Below, in pieces: positions 54,923 through 64,000 of a DNA stretch of 64,000 bases; positions within the stretch are counted from its first letter, which is position 1; each line of letters starts with the position of its first letter. Position numbers and translations under genes: made by a program. The notes below the pieces were generated by a model that had not been told where the DNA came from, ran no database searches, and was given only the letters and a program-made list of their open reading frames with translations. The stretch spans positions 8,158,501-8,222,500 of the forward strand of contig JAWHQI010000099.1 in the NCBI GenBank assembly GCA_033032865.1. Reading direction: 5' to 3'. Source of the DNA: Dactylorhiza incarnata (Eukaryota; Streptophyta; Magnoliopsida; Asparagales; Orchidaceae).

Positions 54923-56367
54923 ATGACCCGAGGAAACTCGTCAGACGATTCGAACATTCCTTTGGACCCCAAAATCGAGTGCACCCTACGTCAGCGCCTC
55001 CAATCTCGTGATCCAAAATTACTCAAATTTCCCGAAGAGTCTATGAGAGATACTTACGCTGAAGCTATGACTGATCCAATTCCAGATGCCGCCTCACCAT
55101 GGACCATGGCATATTATGCCCGGCTAAATTTGGAAGATACAGGATCGAGTATTACATGCCCAATAGTGGGTAATAATAATTTTGAAATAAAATCTAGCAT
55201 CATTCAAATGGTACAACAGTCAGTCCAATTTGACAGTTTGCCTGATGAGGATCCGAATTTACACCTTTCAAGTTTTTTGGAAATTTGCGGCACTTTTAAA
55301 ATTAATGGCGTTACTGATGACGCTATTCGTTTACGCCTATTTCCATTTTCGTTGCGGACAAAGGCAATGGCGTGGTTAAGTTCTCTCCCCAGAGGATCCA
55401 TAACTATGTGGGCCCAATTGACCGAGAAATATCTAACAAAATATTTTCCCCCGTCTTAAACTGCTAAATTACGCATAGATATCGCCTCTTTCATTCAATT
55501 TGATTTTGAGTCTCTCTACGAGACTTGGGAGTGTTTTAAAGAGTTCTTACGTAGATGTCCTAATCATGCGCTGCCGTCTTGGCTGCAGGTCCAGTCATAA
55601 TATAATGGCTTAAATTTCTCAACGCGACAGATGATCGATGCAGCCGCCGGGGGAACATTAAACAACAAAACGTCGGAGGCTGCTCAAGCTCTATTCGAAG
55701 AAATGGCCATGAACGCCTATCAATGGAATGTGCCTAGATCACGCCCTAACAAACCAACTGGGATATATGAAGTGGATTCCACTTCTCACTTAGCCTCTCA
55801 AGTTGAGAGGTTAAGTAAGCAAGTGGCAGATATTACTGCTTCCTCCTCCACTCCTGCTTGGGCTCCAAATAATTATTTTGTCGAAGAAACTGTAGATTAT
55901 TTAGGCAAACCGGTTCGGCCCCCTTCAACCCTAATAACTACGCTTACAGTAATAATTACAATCCGAGTTGGAGGAACCACCCAAACTTCTCCTGGAGCAA
56001 TCCAAACAACGCTCAGAGGCCCCCAAATGTGAATCCGCAAGGATTTGCACAAGGATTTCCGCACGGATTCCAGCCTCCTCCTCTAAAACCTTCTCCGCTC
56101 GAAGATGTTTCTACTAAATACGTCGCGTCCACCGAGTCAAATATCCAGAATATTATCGGATCGATTAAAAATTTGGAAAATCAGGTTGGACAGCTTGCGA
56201 AGATGGTCTCTGAGCGGCCATATGGAGCTCTACCAGGGAACACGGAGCCGAACCTAAGAGAAAATGCCAATGCCATAAACCTTCGCAGCGGCAAGGAGGT
56301 AACCTCCCCAAAACGGGTTGAGCCTAAGGTACCTATTTTGACATCGACCCCTACACCCTCTCCTTAG
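54923..56367 (+). pseudogene. gag: T7 Gag, broken
   Basis: Opens MTRGNSSDDSNIPLD. Capsid core IRLRLFPFSLRTKAMAWLSSLPRG in 54923-55459. A TAA at 55457-55459 stands where CAA would be expected; the sequence then continues (WECFKEFLRRCPNH, with a further TAA in VQS-stop-YNG). Linker pieces 55631-56032 and 56029-56367 hold LENQVGQLAKMVSERPYGALPGNTE and LRSGKEVTSPKR. No zinc knuckle found. Confidence 0.85.
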
Positions 56368-56394
56368 ATAGAAAATTCACCAAGTATTCTGATT

Positions 56395-57354
56395 GTGCCG
56401 AACGTTTGTAGCCCGCCTCTTCCTTATCCTTCAAAAATAAACAACGAGCGGAAGGAAGAGCAATATAAAAAATTCTTACAAATCTTAAAACAAATTCAAA
56501 TAAACATTCCTTTATGTGAGGCACTCTCCCAAATGCCGAAATACTCGAAATACCTTAAAGAGTTACTTTCTAATAAGAAGAAACTCGAGGATGTTTCACG
56601 CGTTTCCCTTAACGTGGAATGCTCGGTTGTTCTCCTTAATAAATTGCTGCCAAAATTGAACGACCTGGGACGGTTCTCCATCCAGTGCCTCTTTGGAAAT
56701 TTGTTAATAAAGTACGCTCTAGCGGACTTGGGCGCCAGCATCAATCTGATGCCCTTTTCCCTTTTCAAAAAACTCAATTTGGGCATCCCAAGCCCCACAA
56801 ATATGAGCATCCAACTCGCGGATCTCTCGGTAAAGTACCCGATAGGGGTGGTAGAGGATGTTCTGGTCAAGGTTGACAAGTTTATCTTCCCGGTAGACTT
56901 TGTCATCCTGGACATATAGGAGGACGCTGAGGTACCTATTATACTCGGTCGCCCTTTTCTCGCAACCTCCCGCACATTAATTAATGTTAGTAACGGTCGC
57001 CTCCTCCTTCGGGTCAGAGACGACGAAGTAACTTTGCATATTAATCCATCAATGCGGAAATCCCTATCGAACGATGATTCCAGTTTTAACATGGAACCCG
57101 AGTTTGAAGAGGAATGTTCTTCACTCTTTGAATTTCTCTCCTTAGCATTAGATAATTCGGATTTGGTGAATCTATTTTGTCTCGACGACATGCTGACAGA
57201 TTCGCCATTCGAACCATTCGATTCAGAAGCTTTAAACATTAAACCATCATATGAAGAACCGCTAGTCCTCGAACTAAAACAACTCCCCGATAATCTGAAA
57301 TATGTTTTCTCGAAAAAGATTTATAACTCTCTGTTATTATCTCTTCTTCCCTAA
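56395..57354 (+). pseudogene. pol: T7 aspartic protease, one nonsense codon
   Basis: ALADLGASINLMPFSLF keeps the catalytic Asp (GAC 56725-56727). FVILDI is followed by TAG (56917-56919), after which IILGRPFLATSRTLINVSNG continues. The stretch to 57354 is the protease-RT linker (LELKQLPDNLKYVF). Confidence 0.85.
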
Positions 57355-57525
57355 GTGATTCAGAGACTTCCGAATTACTAGAAGTTTTAAACAAGCATCG
57401 CCGTGCAATTGCATGAAATATTTCAAATATCAGGGGAATAGACCCCTCGGTCTGTACCCACAAAATGTTTTTTAGAAGATAACCCCCGCAAAACTATTCA
57501 GCCTCAACAACGACTTAACCCGAAT

Positions 57526-58790
57526 ATGCGTGATGTCATTAAGACTGAGATTATAAAACTCCTCTCCACGAGAATTATCTATCCTATATCCGATAGTACG
57601 TGGGTAAGCCCCGTACAAGTCATCCCCAAAAAGGGTGGTATAATGGTCGTGGCAAACCAGAATAACAACTTGATCCCAACTCGTGTTGTTACGGGTTGGA
57701 GGGTGTGTATCGACTACAGAAACTTAAATGATGCCACCAAAAAAGACCACTTCCCGCTATCATTCATCGATCAAATCCTGGAGTGTCTTTCAGGTCATCC
57801 TTTTTATTGTTTTCTCGATGGTCTCTCGGGGTTTTCCAAATCCCTATTTCCCTCGAAGACCAGGAGAAAACAACTTTTACTTGCCCCTTCAGTACCATCG
57901 CATATCGAAGGATGCCGTTTGGCCTCTGCAACGCACCAGCTACATTTGAAAGATGTATGGCGGCGATATTTGGCAAGCTCGTAGAAGATATGATGGACTT
58001 CTTTATGGTTGACTTCTCCATTTTTGGAAACTCTTTTAAAAACTGCCTGAAAAATTTAGATAGAGTCCTCTAGCAGTGTGAAGAGACAAATTTAGTTTTA
58101 AACTGGGAGAAATGCAACTTCATGGTCCAAGAAGGTTTAGTCCTCGGCCATAATATTTCTTACAAGGGGATGGAGGTCGATAAGGACAAAGTCACAATAA
58201 TTGAACAACATCCCGCACCCTCAAACGTAAGATGTATTCGAAGTTTTCTAGGCCATGCGGGTTTCTACCGACGATTTATACAAGATTTTTCCAAAATAAC
58301 GAAACCTCTAACCCACCTCTTGGAGAAGGATTCTCCGTTCGTTTTTTATAGCGAATGCGTATAGGCAGTCTATTTTATAAAAAAACAACTTATCAATTCT
58401 AACATTCTGGTGGCGCTAGATTGGTCCCTTCTGTTTGAAATAATGTGCGACGCAAGCGATATCGCGGTAGGAGCCGTAGCAGGCCAAGACGTTAATAAAT
58501 ATTTATATCCAATCAATTACACTTCTCGCAAGCTCACAGCTGCACCGGCTAACTACACAACGACGGAAAAGGAACTTCTCATCGTCTTCTTTGCCTTCGA
58601 TAAGTTCAGGCCCTACGTAACGCTTTCAAAAGTAATCTTTTTTACTGACCACTCCGCCCTCAAATAACTTTTTGACAAAGTAGATGCCAAGCCCCGCTTG
58701 CTTCGATGGATCCTCCTTTTATAGGAATTTGACTTAGATATCCGGGATAATAAAGGGAATGAAAATTTTGCAGCCGACAACCTCTCGCAT
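57526..58790 (+). pseudogene. pol: T7 reverse transcriptase and RNase H, broken
   Basis: RT starts MRDVIKTEIIKLLSTRIIYPISDSTWVSPVQVIPKK and GWRVCIDYRNLNDATKKDHFPL. After a frameshift FTCPFSTIAYRRMPFGLCNAPATF follows. The catalytic box reads F-M-V-D (58002-58013) where T2 has F-M-D-D, so an essential Asp is Val. RNase H: FLGHAGFYRRFIQDFSKI, EIMCDASDIAVGAVAGQ and TTTEKELLIVFFAFDKF. Several stops (58072, 58362, 58665, 58722). Confidence 0.85.
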
Positions 58791-59923
58791 TTATAACACC
58801 CCATCGCAGAAGCGCTCGTCTAACCCGAAATAGACGATAATTTTCCAGAGGAGCGCCTCCTAACTGTAAACCACATAAAAACTTCTTCCACCCCTTGGTT
58901 CGCACACTATGCCAACTATCTAGTTGCACGGGTCCTTCCAAAATATTTTTCGACCCAGTAAAGAGGAAATTCTTTTCTGATTTGAAAAACTATTTTTTGG
59001 AGGACCCTTTCTCTTTCGTGTCTGTGCGGACCAAGTAGTTCAGAGATGTGTTTCAAGCGTGGAGGGTGCGCAAATTTTGCTACACTGCCATAAAAGGCCA
59101 GTCAGGGGCATTATCAAACCAACCAGACCGCGCGGAAAGCGTTAGAGGCGGGCTTTTATTGGCCACTCTCTTTAAAGATGCTCACAATTTTGTGAGTAAA
59201 TGCGATAGCTGCCAGCAGTCGGGTAACATCTCTCGTCATGACGAGATGCCCCAAAACCTTTTTCTCAAGTTTGAAATCTTTGTTTTATGGGGAATAGATT
59301 TTGTAGGCCCCCTACCTTCTTCTTTTAATAATCCTATATTTTAGTGGTGGTCGACTACGTATCTAGGTGGGCGGAAGCACAAGCTCTCCCCACCAACGTT
59401 GCGAGAGTCATTGTTCATTTTAAAAAAAATTATTTTCTCACTTAAGCACGCCCCGCACAATAATTAGTGATAAGGATATGCATTTCTAAGAAGCCCAATT
59501 TACAAAAAAATTATCTAAATACGGCGTTACGCACAAGCTCGCCACCACCTATCACCCCCAAACAAGAGAACAAGTGGAGGTTGTTAATCGAGAGATCAAA
59601 CGCATTTTAAAAAAAAATGTTTCATTAAATATGAAAGATTGGTCAATAAAACTCGACGATGCACTATGGGCATATTGTATGACTACAAGACCACTATCGG
59701 TTGTACGCCATATCGAGTAGTCTACGAAAAGGCATGCCATTTACCGGTAGAGTTAGAGCACCACGCCTTTTGGGCTCTAAAATTTTTAAACCTTGATTCG
59801 AACTTAGCCTCCGAGAGTAGGAAATTTCACTTAAATGAACTCGATGAATGGCGTGCGAACGGTTTTGAGAGTAATAAATTTTATAAGGAGCACTCTAAGT
59901 TCTACCATGATCGAAAAATAAAA
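58791..59923 (+). pseudogene. pol: T7 integrase, degraded and truncated
   Basis: Pieces of the zinc region (58980-59240), WGIDFVGPLPSSF (59290-59325), YHPQT and [12 protein letters not shown] (59550-59610), and [28 protein letters not shown] (59700-59795). The match to T2 ends at YHDRKIK (about 59923). Many frameshifts and stops. Confidence 0.8.
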
Positions 59924-61814
59924 TTTCACTTAATCAAACAAAAGTGATCAAATAACTAAGGATAAATCTGGTTTTCTGTCACATGATGTCTTAGGATGTA
60001 TATATCTCTGGAAAATTTATTGGGATTTTTGGAGTTAATTTTCTTAGTCATTTGAGCATAATTGATTTTGTCACAAAGTGTATAAATGAAATGAACATCA
60101 TCTAAATTCTAGAGAAAAATCCAATATTCTGTTATATGATGTCTTACATTGAAAAATACCTTTGGAAATTTTGGTAGGATTTTTGGAAGTCATTAACACT
60201 GTAAATTACCAAAAATGCCCTTTGTCACACTTATGTATTAATACAATTTTTATGGTTAACATTATATGGAAAATTCTGAAAATTTGGCTGGACTATTTTT
60301 GGAGCATTATAAGTCAATGGTAAATTTTCTAGAATTTTTGAATAAGTTATTTTGGTACTTGCTGTGTAATGTGACCAATTTAAGTAAATGTTTAAATACA
60401 GAAAAATCGTCATAAATAATATGCAAAATTAAGAAAGTTCGTCAGTCATTATATCTCTTTATTTCATTTCACTGATAAGTTATTGGGAGCACTTTGAATT
60501 CTGGAAGTTGTACGTCATGTGCAAAGTGAGGTGTACATTATCATTTAAGTATTTTTATAAATGGCCAAAATAATTGGGAAAATTATGAATTTCTAACCAT
60601 CTCTTAATTGGGTCATGATTAACCAATGGTAAAAATTTAGGGCATTTGGCCAAATTATAGTGCAGTTCACATCATAGAGACCAACCAAGTTCAATGTTGA
60701 GTTAGATTGCGAATAACAAAAACTTGAGGTAGTGTTTAGACTAGCTAGAACAAGTAGGATTGTGATGAAATTTGGAACATAAGATTAAGGCATACATAAC
60801 TTCAGCCCATATAAGTCATAACCTTATTGGAGGACTTCTACCCTATAGAGTAGTAAACTAGAGGTACGTCTCGATGAACAATTGAAGTACTTGGGGAGTC
60901 TTAAACCCTAGACACTTATAGTGACATTTAGAGTGTTAATATGATCATGATGCATTCAAGGTTAGAGTTGGACATATAGCGGAATATCTAAGAGTTTGCA
61001 CCGTAAGGAAGGTCTGGGATGTCATCCCAAAATACCATCTAGTACCGCTGCGAGCCCTTCACCGGGTAGACCTCAGGAAGTCCAGAATTCACCTTAAATT
61101 GGTATGATCACATAAGTAACAAACATGAGTAACCCTAAATGAGATAAGTTGATAAAAGTAAACCTCGTCCTATTAGAAAGGACAAAATGGTTCAAGAGTA
61201 GTTAGTCATGCGAGCTAGAGGCTCAGGTAGTGTGATAAACCTTACATGTGCTTAAACTAGTGGAAGGTCTTCGGTACGGGTCCATTTGTCACGCCAATGG
61301 TAGTACGTTGACTTGGGCAGGGTGCCGTGACTTAGAGGGCCAGTAAAGTACTTTACTGTGGTCTAGCAGACAAAACCTAGTAACACACCCCCGACCATAG
61401 AAGACAAGCGGGATGCCAGCAAGAGTACGTAAGAGCTCAGGTAAGTGCACTTAGGACGTGTACAACAACAAACGTAAGGTCTAGGTCTTGTAGTGTGTAT
61501 ACCCATCTATAAGTGGAGTGCCCGATCCACTGATTCTGTTTCCACGACGGAAGTATCTGAGAGGCTTGCTACCTCCGAAAAGCGGGAACTAAAGGTCTTT
61601 GTGCAAGGAGTTGTGTGAGTGAGTTACAATGTATGAACATAACATAGCATAGCATAACATTCATACATATATACATTTGCAGACCCTTATCATATAAATT
61701 AGTATGGGCTCTTTTATACGATAAGTTACAATTCTGAAAATCTTAACATATAAGTTTGTATGGGCATTCATATAAGTTAAGGTACTCTAGATAATAGTAT
61801 GGTAGATTTCTTAT
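59924..61814. other. Unclassified repeat-like stretch
   Basis: No ORF. A possible LTR start TGATCAAATAACTAAGG lies at about 59945. Sequence near 60820-61620 (cttggggagtcttaaaccctag; a GC-richer block 61250-61620) has the look of a Gypsy LTR/U5, possibly chromovirus, but that is a weak impression. The leader module occurs at 61008-61088. Confidence 0.35.
61008..61088 (+). ncRNA. Leader module, copy in unclassified stretch
   Basis: GGGAT-gtc-ATCCC (61016-61028), TAGTACCGCTGCGAG, CCC-ttcacc-GGG, CCTCAGGAAGTCCAGA. Strong match to the T9 leader over about 80 bases. Confidence 0.6.
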
Positions 61815-62985
61815 TGTTGGATCTTGTGGCGCCCTTAGAGGGGGGGGGGGGGGTGAATAAGGGCCTTTTTAAATTATGATTTTTTACTTAAGAATTTTTA
61901 AAACAAATTTTGCTTTTCTAAAAAACACCTATAAAAATTTACAAACTATGAAAATTTTAAAATAGATCAAACACAAATTTCTAAGTTAAAGATTAAGCAA
62001 CAAAATTTGCAATTAAAGAAAGGCATAATATTTTAATCATGAAATTCACATACAATAAAAATGATCTTAACAATGCTTAAGATCAAGGCACAAATAAGAT
62101 AATAAACTTTTGACAATTTTTGTTTACCAATCCTTCTCCCAAGGATCGGAAGGCTATCACTTGTCTCTCCCTAGAACAAGTCCAAACCTATCCTCTAGAT
62201 CTTCCCAAGATCTAGGCGTAGCACACAAGGCCACGATTTCCCACCAAGCCACGCAAGGACTTTGACGCTCTGCACAAGGAAGCAATTTTCGCCTAAGCCA
62301 CGCAAGGACTTAGACGTCACGCACAAGGAGACGATTTCCCTACTAATACAAAATGAAATGTATATAAATGAAAATACAAAATGAAAAGAAGACCTCCCTA
62401 GAAATTCAGATCTCAGAAAGGAAGGTTGAAGCCTCGAGATGATCGTTGATGTTGAAGCGCGTCCGATCTCGTCTTCAATCTCAAACCTTCTAAGCACAAA
62501 TGAGAGTTGATGAGGTTCTGGAGCTCTCTGGTTCGTATGCACTCAGGAAGGGACTTAGAATCATCAAAAACTTGGAATGCACGAACAAAATGAACCAATT
62601 TATATTTTTCACTATCGCCGGGGCGACATCACTGTCGGAATTTCGACAGCGCCAAACTGTCGTTCATCGTGCTGCCATGCGAGCGGTTGCTGTAACTTCT
62701 GGACTGTCGCCTGGGCGACATCGCTGTCGGAATTCCGACAGCGCCAAACTGCTGCTCGTCGTGCTGCCGTGCGGGCAGTTGCTGTAACTTCTGTCCTGTC
62801 GCCTGGGCGACAGTAGATGTCAGAAAATTCTGACGTCTAAATTCTCCATATAGTCAAATTGAGCTCCAATCACAATTGTGAACATCTCATACTGTTACCT
62901 GCACACCATCAATAAAAGTAGAATCAAATACAAACGGGATTTTGTTATTATCAAACCGGAAGAGTGCGAAACGCATGCTCCAACA
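61815..62985 (-). repeat. T10 3' LTR (1,171 bp)
   Basis: On the + strand TGTTGGATCTTGTGGCGCCC...GCTCCAACA. A G run of about 14 lies in the Copia end motif. TATA box TATAAATT on the - strand at 62597-62604. Next to it is a 92-bp tandem repeat (62616-62707, 62708-62799, part of a third) containing TGTCGCC-tg-GGCGACA and a perfect 22-bp palindrome at 62722-62743 (centre GGAATTCC). Confidence 0.82.
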
Positions 62986-62999
62986 ATCTCCCCCTTTTG
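62986..62999 (-). promoter_or_regulatory. T10 polypurine tract
   Basis: On the - strand CAAAAGGGGGAGAT abuts the LTR, as in T5. Confidence 0.85.
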
Positions 63000-63103
63000 A
63001 TAATAACAAATCCGTATAAAAAGAAATCATGTCTATTTAGGTTGTTGTTTTTAACATATGGTGTGTGCACAAAAATAACATGATAAATTCCTCTTAAATG
63101 TAA

Positions 63104-63150
63104 GCTCCCCCTAGATGAATGCTCCCCCTAAGTGAATGCTCCCCCTAAAT
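63104..63150 (-). repeat. T10 PPT-like tandem series
   Basis: Three 17-bp units of gctccccctaNNtgaat type (- strand AGGGGGAGC). Another CTCCCCCTTTTGGTA tract lies near 63236. Confidence 0.7.
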
Positions 63151-63591
63151 GTTATAGTAAAGTGAAATGATGTATAGTTTAGGTGGAAGATTTAGGTGTT
63201 ATTGTTCTTTGATTTCTTGAATATACTTATAATTCTCCCCCTTTTGGTATTAGCAAAATTTAATTTGAAATGAATGAGTAGTTCTTAAGGGAAGAGATAG
63301 GAAGTAGAAAATAAGAGTAAGCGGAAGCACTTGTGTTGAAAATGATTGAAGGTCTTGAAATAATAGTAATATGTCATAGTATTGAATAAACTCATGAAGA
63401 GATGGGATAGCCATATGAAGTAGTAGAATAAAAAATAACTTAAACATGATTAATATCATTTTAAAGTATCATAGAAAGACACAATTGTGTATAGAAATTT
63501 GGAATCTTTTCGGTCCAATTCTCATGAGATGAAAGTTTATATAACATAATGATGTGTACAAGTGATGCATTGATAAAACATATGAAATTAT

Positions 63592-63822
63592 TTAATTTAC
63601 ATGATCATTTGAATAGAAAAACATAATATAAGCATATAAAAACAACGTTGACCTTGAAAATATAGCACAATAAGAATAGAATACCATTTTTTCTTTTGCA
63701 CAAGACACTTTACAATTCTTTCCAAGGTGCTCAACCTCACAATGCTTATTAAGACTTATCAGGAGGGTAAGTAGTGCTTGGTGGAGTATCCTTGTCCTCA
63801 ATTTAAACTTTTTGTTGATCAC
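63592..63822 (-). CDS. T10 small ORF conserved in T5
   Basis: 76 codons with LLISLNKHCEVEHLGKN and a hydrophobic C-terminus (STLFLYAYIMFFY). The block 63707-63795 matches T5 22594-22684 at nucleotide level. Unknown function; may be a noncoding signal. Confidence 0.4.
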   Translation of the reverse strand: MINKKFKLRTRILHQALLTLLISLNKHCEVEHLGKNCKVSCAKEKMVFYSYCAIFSRSTLFLYAYIMFFYSNDHVN

Positions 63823-64000
63823 ATAGTTTGTGATATCTTAACTTTGTAGTTTTAATAGATATTTTTTTTATTTTTAATTAACCAAGGATCTCCGAATTCA
63901 CTTGAATCGCAAAAAAATGGTGTATATTTGGTTGTGCTAACAAATCAAGTTTGAAAGTAGTATTTATGAAATGCTATTGTATTATGTGAAAGCAAACATG

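Larger units (their letters stand above)
39119..59923 (+). mobile_element. T7: Athila-like Gypsy element, host of T8/T9, 3' end missing
   Basis: 5' LTR 39119-41247, tRNA-Asp primer site, then T8 (41401-54919), then gag, protease, RT/RNase H and integrase to about 59923. Beyond that T2-like pol homology stops abruptly. The left flank atcct (39114-39118) is T6 RNase H; no matching right end was found. Confidence 0.82.
61815..64000 (-). mobile_element. T10: T5-related Copia element, 3' part
   Basis: 3' LTR, PPT and post-pol region on the - strand; the rest lies right of the window. LTR ends and post-pol blocks match T5, but the U3 array is different. Confidence 0.82.

Noticed and set aside
56496..57239. 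247-codon antisense ORF over T7 protease
   Set aside because: Shadow of the + strand protease frame, which has recognisable motifs.
61008..61088. tRNA gene
   Set aside because: CCGCTGCGAGCCC with GGGT suggested a tRNA arm, but no cloverleaf, anticodon stem or CCA-proximal acceptor stem can be drawn.
59945..61814. Assignment of this stretch to a chromovirus LTR
   Set aside because: Only a general impression; no second LTR, primer site or target duplication is visible, so left unclassified.
62616..62815. Possible CRISPR-like array
   Set aside because: 92-bp tandem units without unique spacers, inside a eukaryotic LTR.

Overview
This window is nuclear plant DNA, AT-rich and apparently heterochromatic. 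I see no host gene, tRNA, rRNA or CRISPR array. Nearly every base can be assigned to LTR retrotransposons inserted into one another. Plant origin follows from Athila-type Gypsy elements primed by tRNA-Asp, long Copia elements with a two-zinc-knuckle Gag, and a foldback MITE with 3-bp TAA duplications. I cannot name the species.

I label the elements T1 to T10. T2 is an Athila-like Gypsy element on the + strand that hosts the left 34 kb. T1 (Copia, +, 1-6551, 5' end outside the window) sits in the T2 leader. T2 continues with gag, protease and RT up to 10559. There it is split by T3, a solo Copia LTR (10560-27855, duplication aggtg/atgtg). T3 is split by T4, a non-autonomous Gypsy element on the - strand (10966-26559, duplication aacca). 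T4 is split by T5, a nearly complete 9.3-kb Copia element on the + strand (15471-24753, duplication aaagt). T2 resumes at 27856 with integrase, an internal promoter, an env-like ORF, a structured 3' region and the start of its 3' LTR (33296-34124).

That LTR is cut by T6 (Copia, -, from 34125). T6 is cut in its RNase H by T7 (Athila-like Gypsy, +, from 39119). T7 is cut just upstream of gag by T8 (pol-less Copia, -, 41401-54919). T8 is cut in its ORF2 by T9 (non-autonomous Gypsy, +, 44019-49960, duplication gatgg), and T9 carries a 130-bp MITE. T7 resumes at 54920 and ends inside integrase near 59923. An unclassified stretch (59924-61814) follows, then T10 (Copia, -, 61815-end).

The most interesting signals are cis-acting. 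(1) Nearly every LTR family carries its own GC-rich dyad array next to a TATA box. In T1, T2, T6 and T8 the same private motif recurs inside the element, in front of a second TATA box that precedes an extra ORF (env-like or ORF2). In T1, T3 and T8 the dyad is CGTCGA-N7-TCGACG with fixed spacing; in T8 it is also embedded in gag. (2) T2 and T9 carry three successive hairpins with a constant 14-nt loop, GAGGATAAAATTCA, and stems that differ but stay paired. (3) An ordered set of small hairpins (post-pol, GGGA-capped, triple hairpin, pre-PPT) is shared by T2 and by T9, which has lost pol. (4) Two Copia elements (T1, T8) lack pol but keep gag and ORF2, whereas T6 has pol followed by ORF2.

Most coding regions are decayed by frameshifts and nonsense codons, many explicable as C-to-T changes. 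All calls are by eye, without database searches or alignment software.
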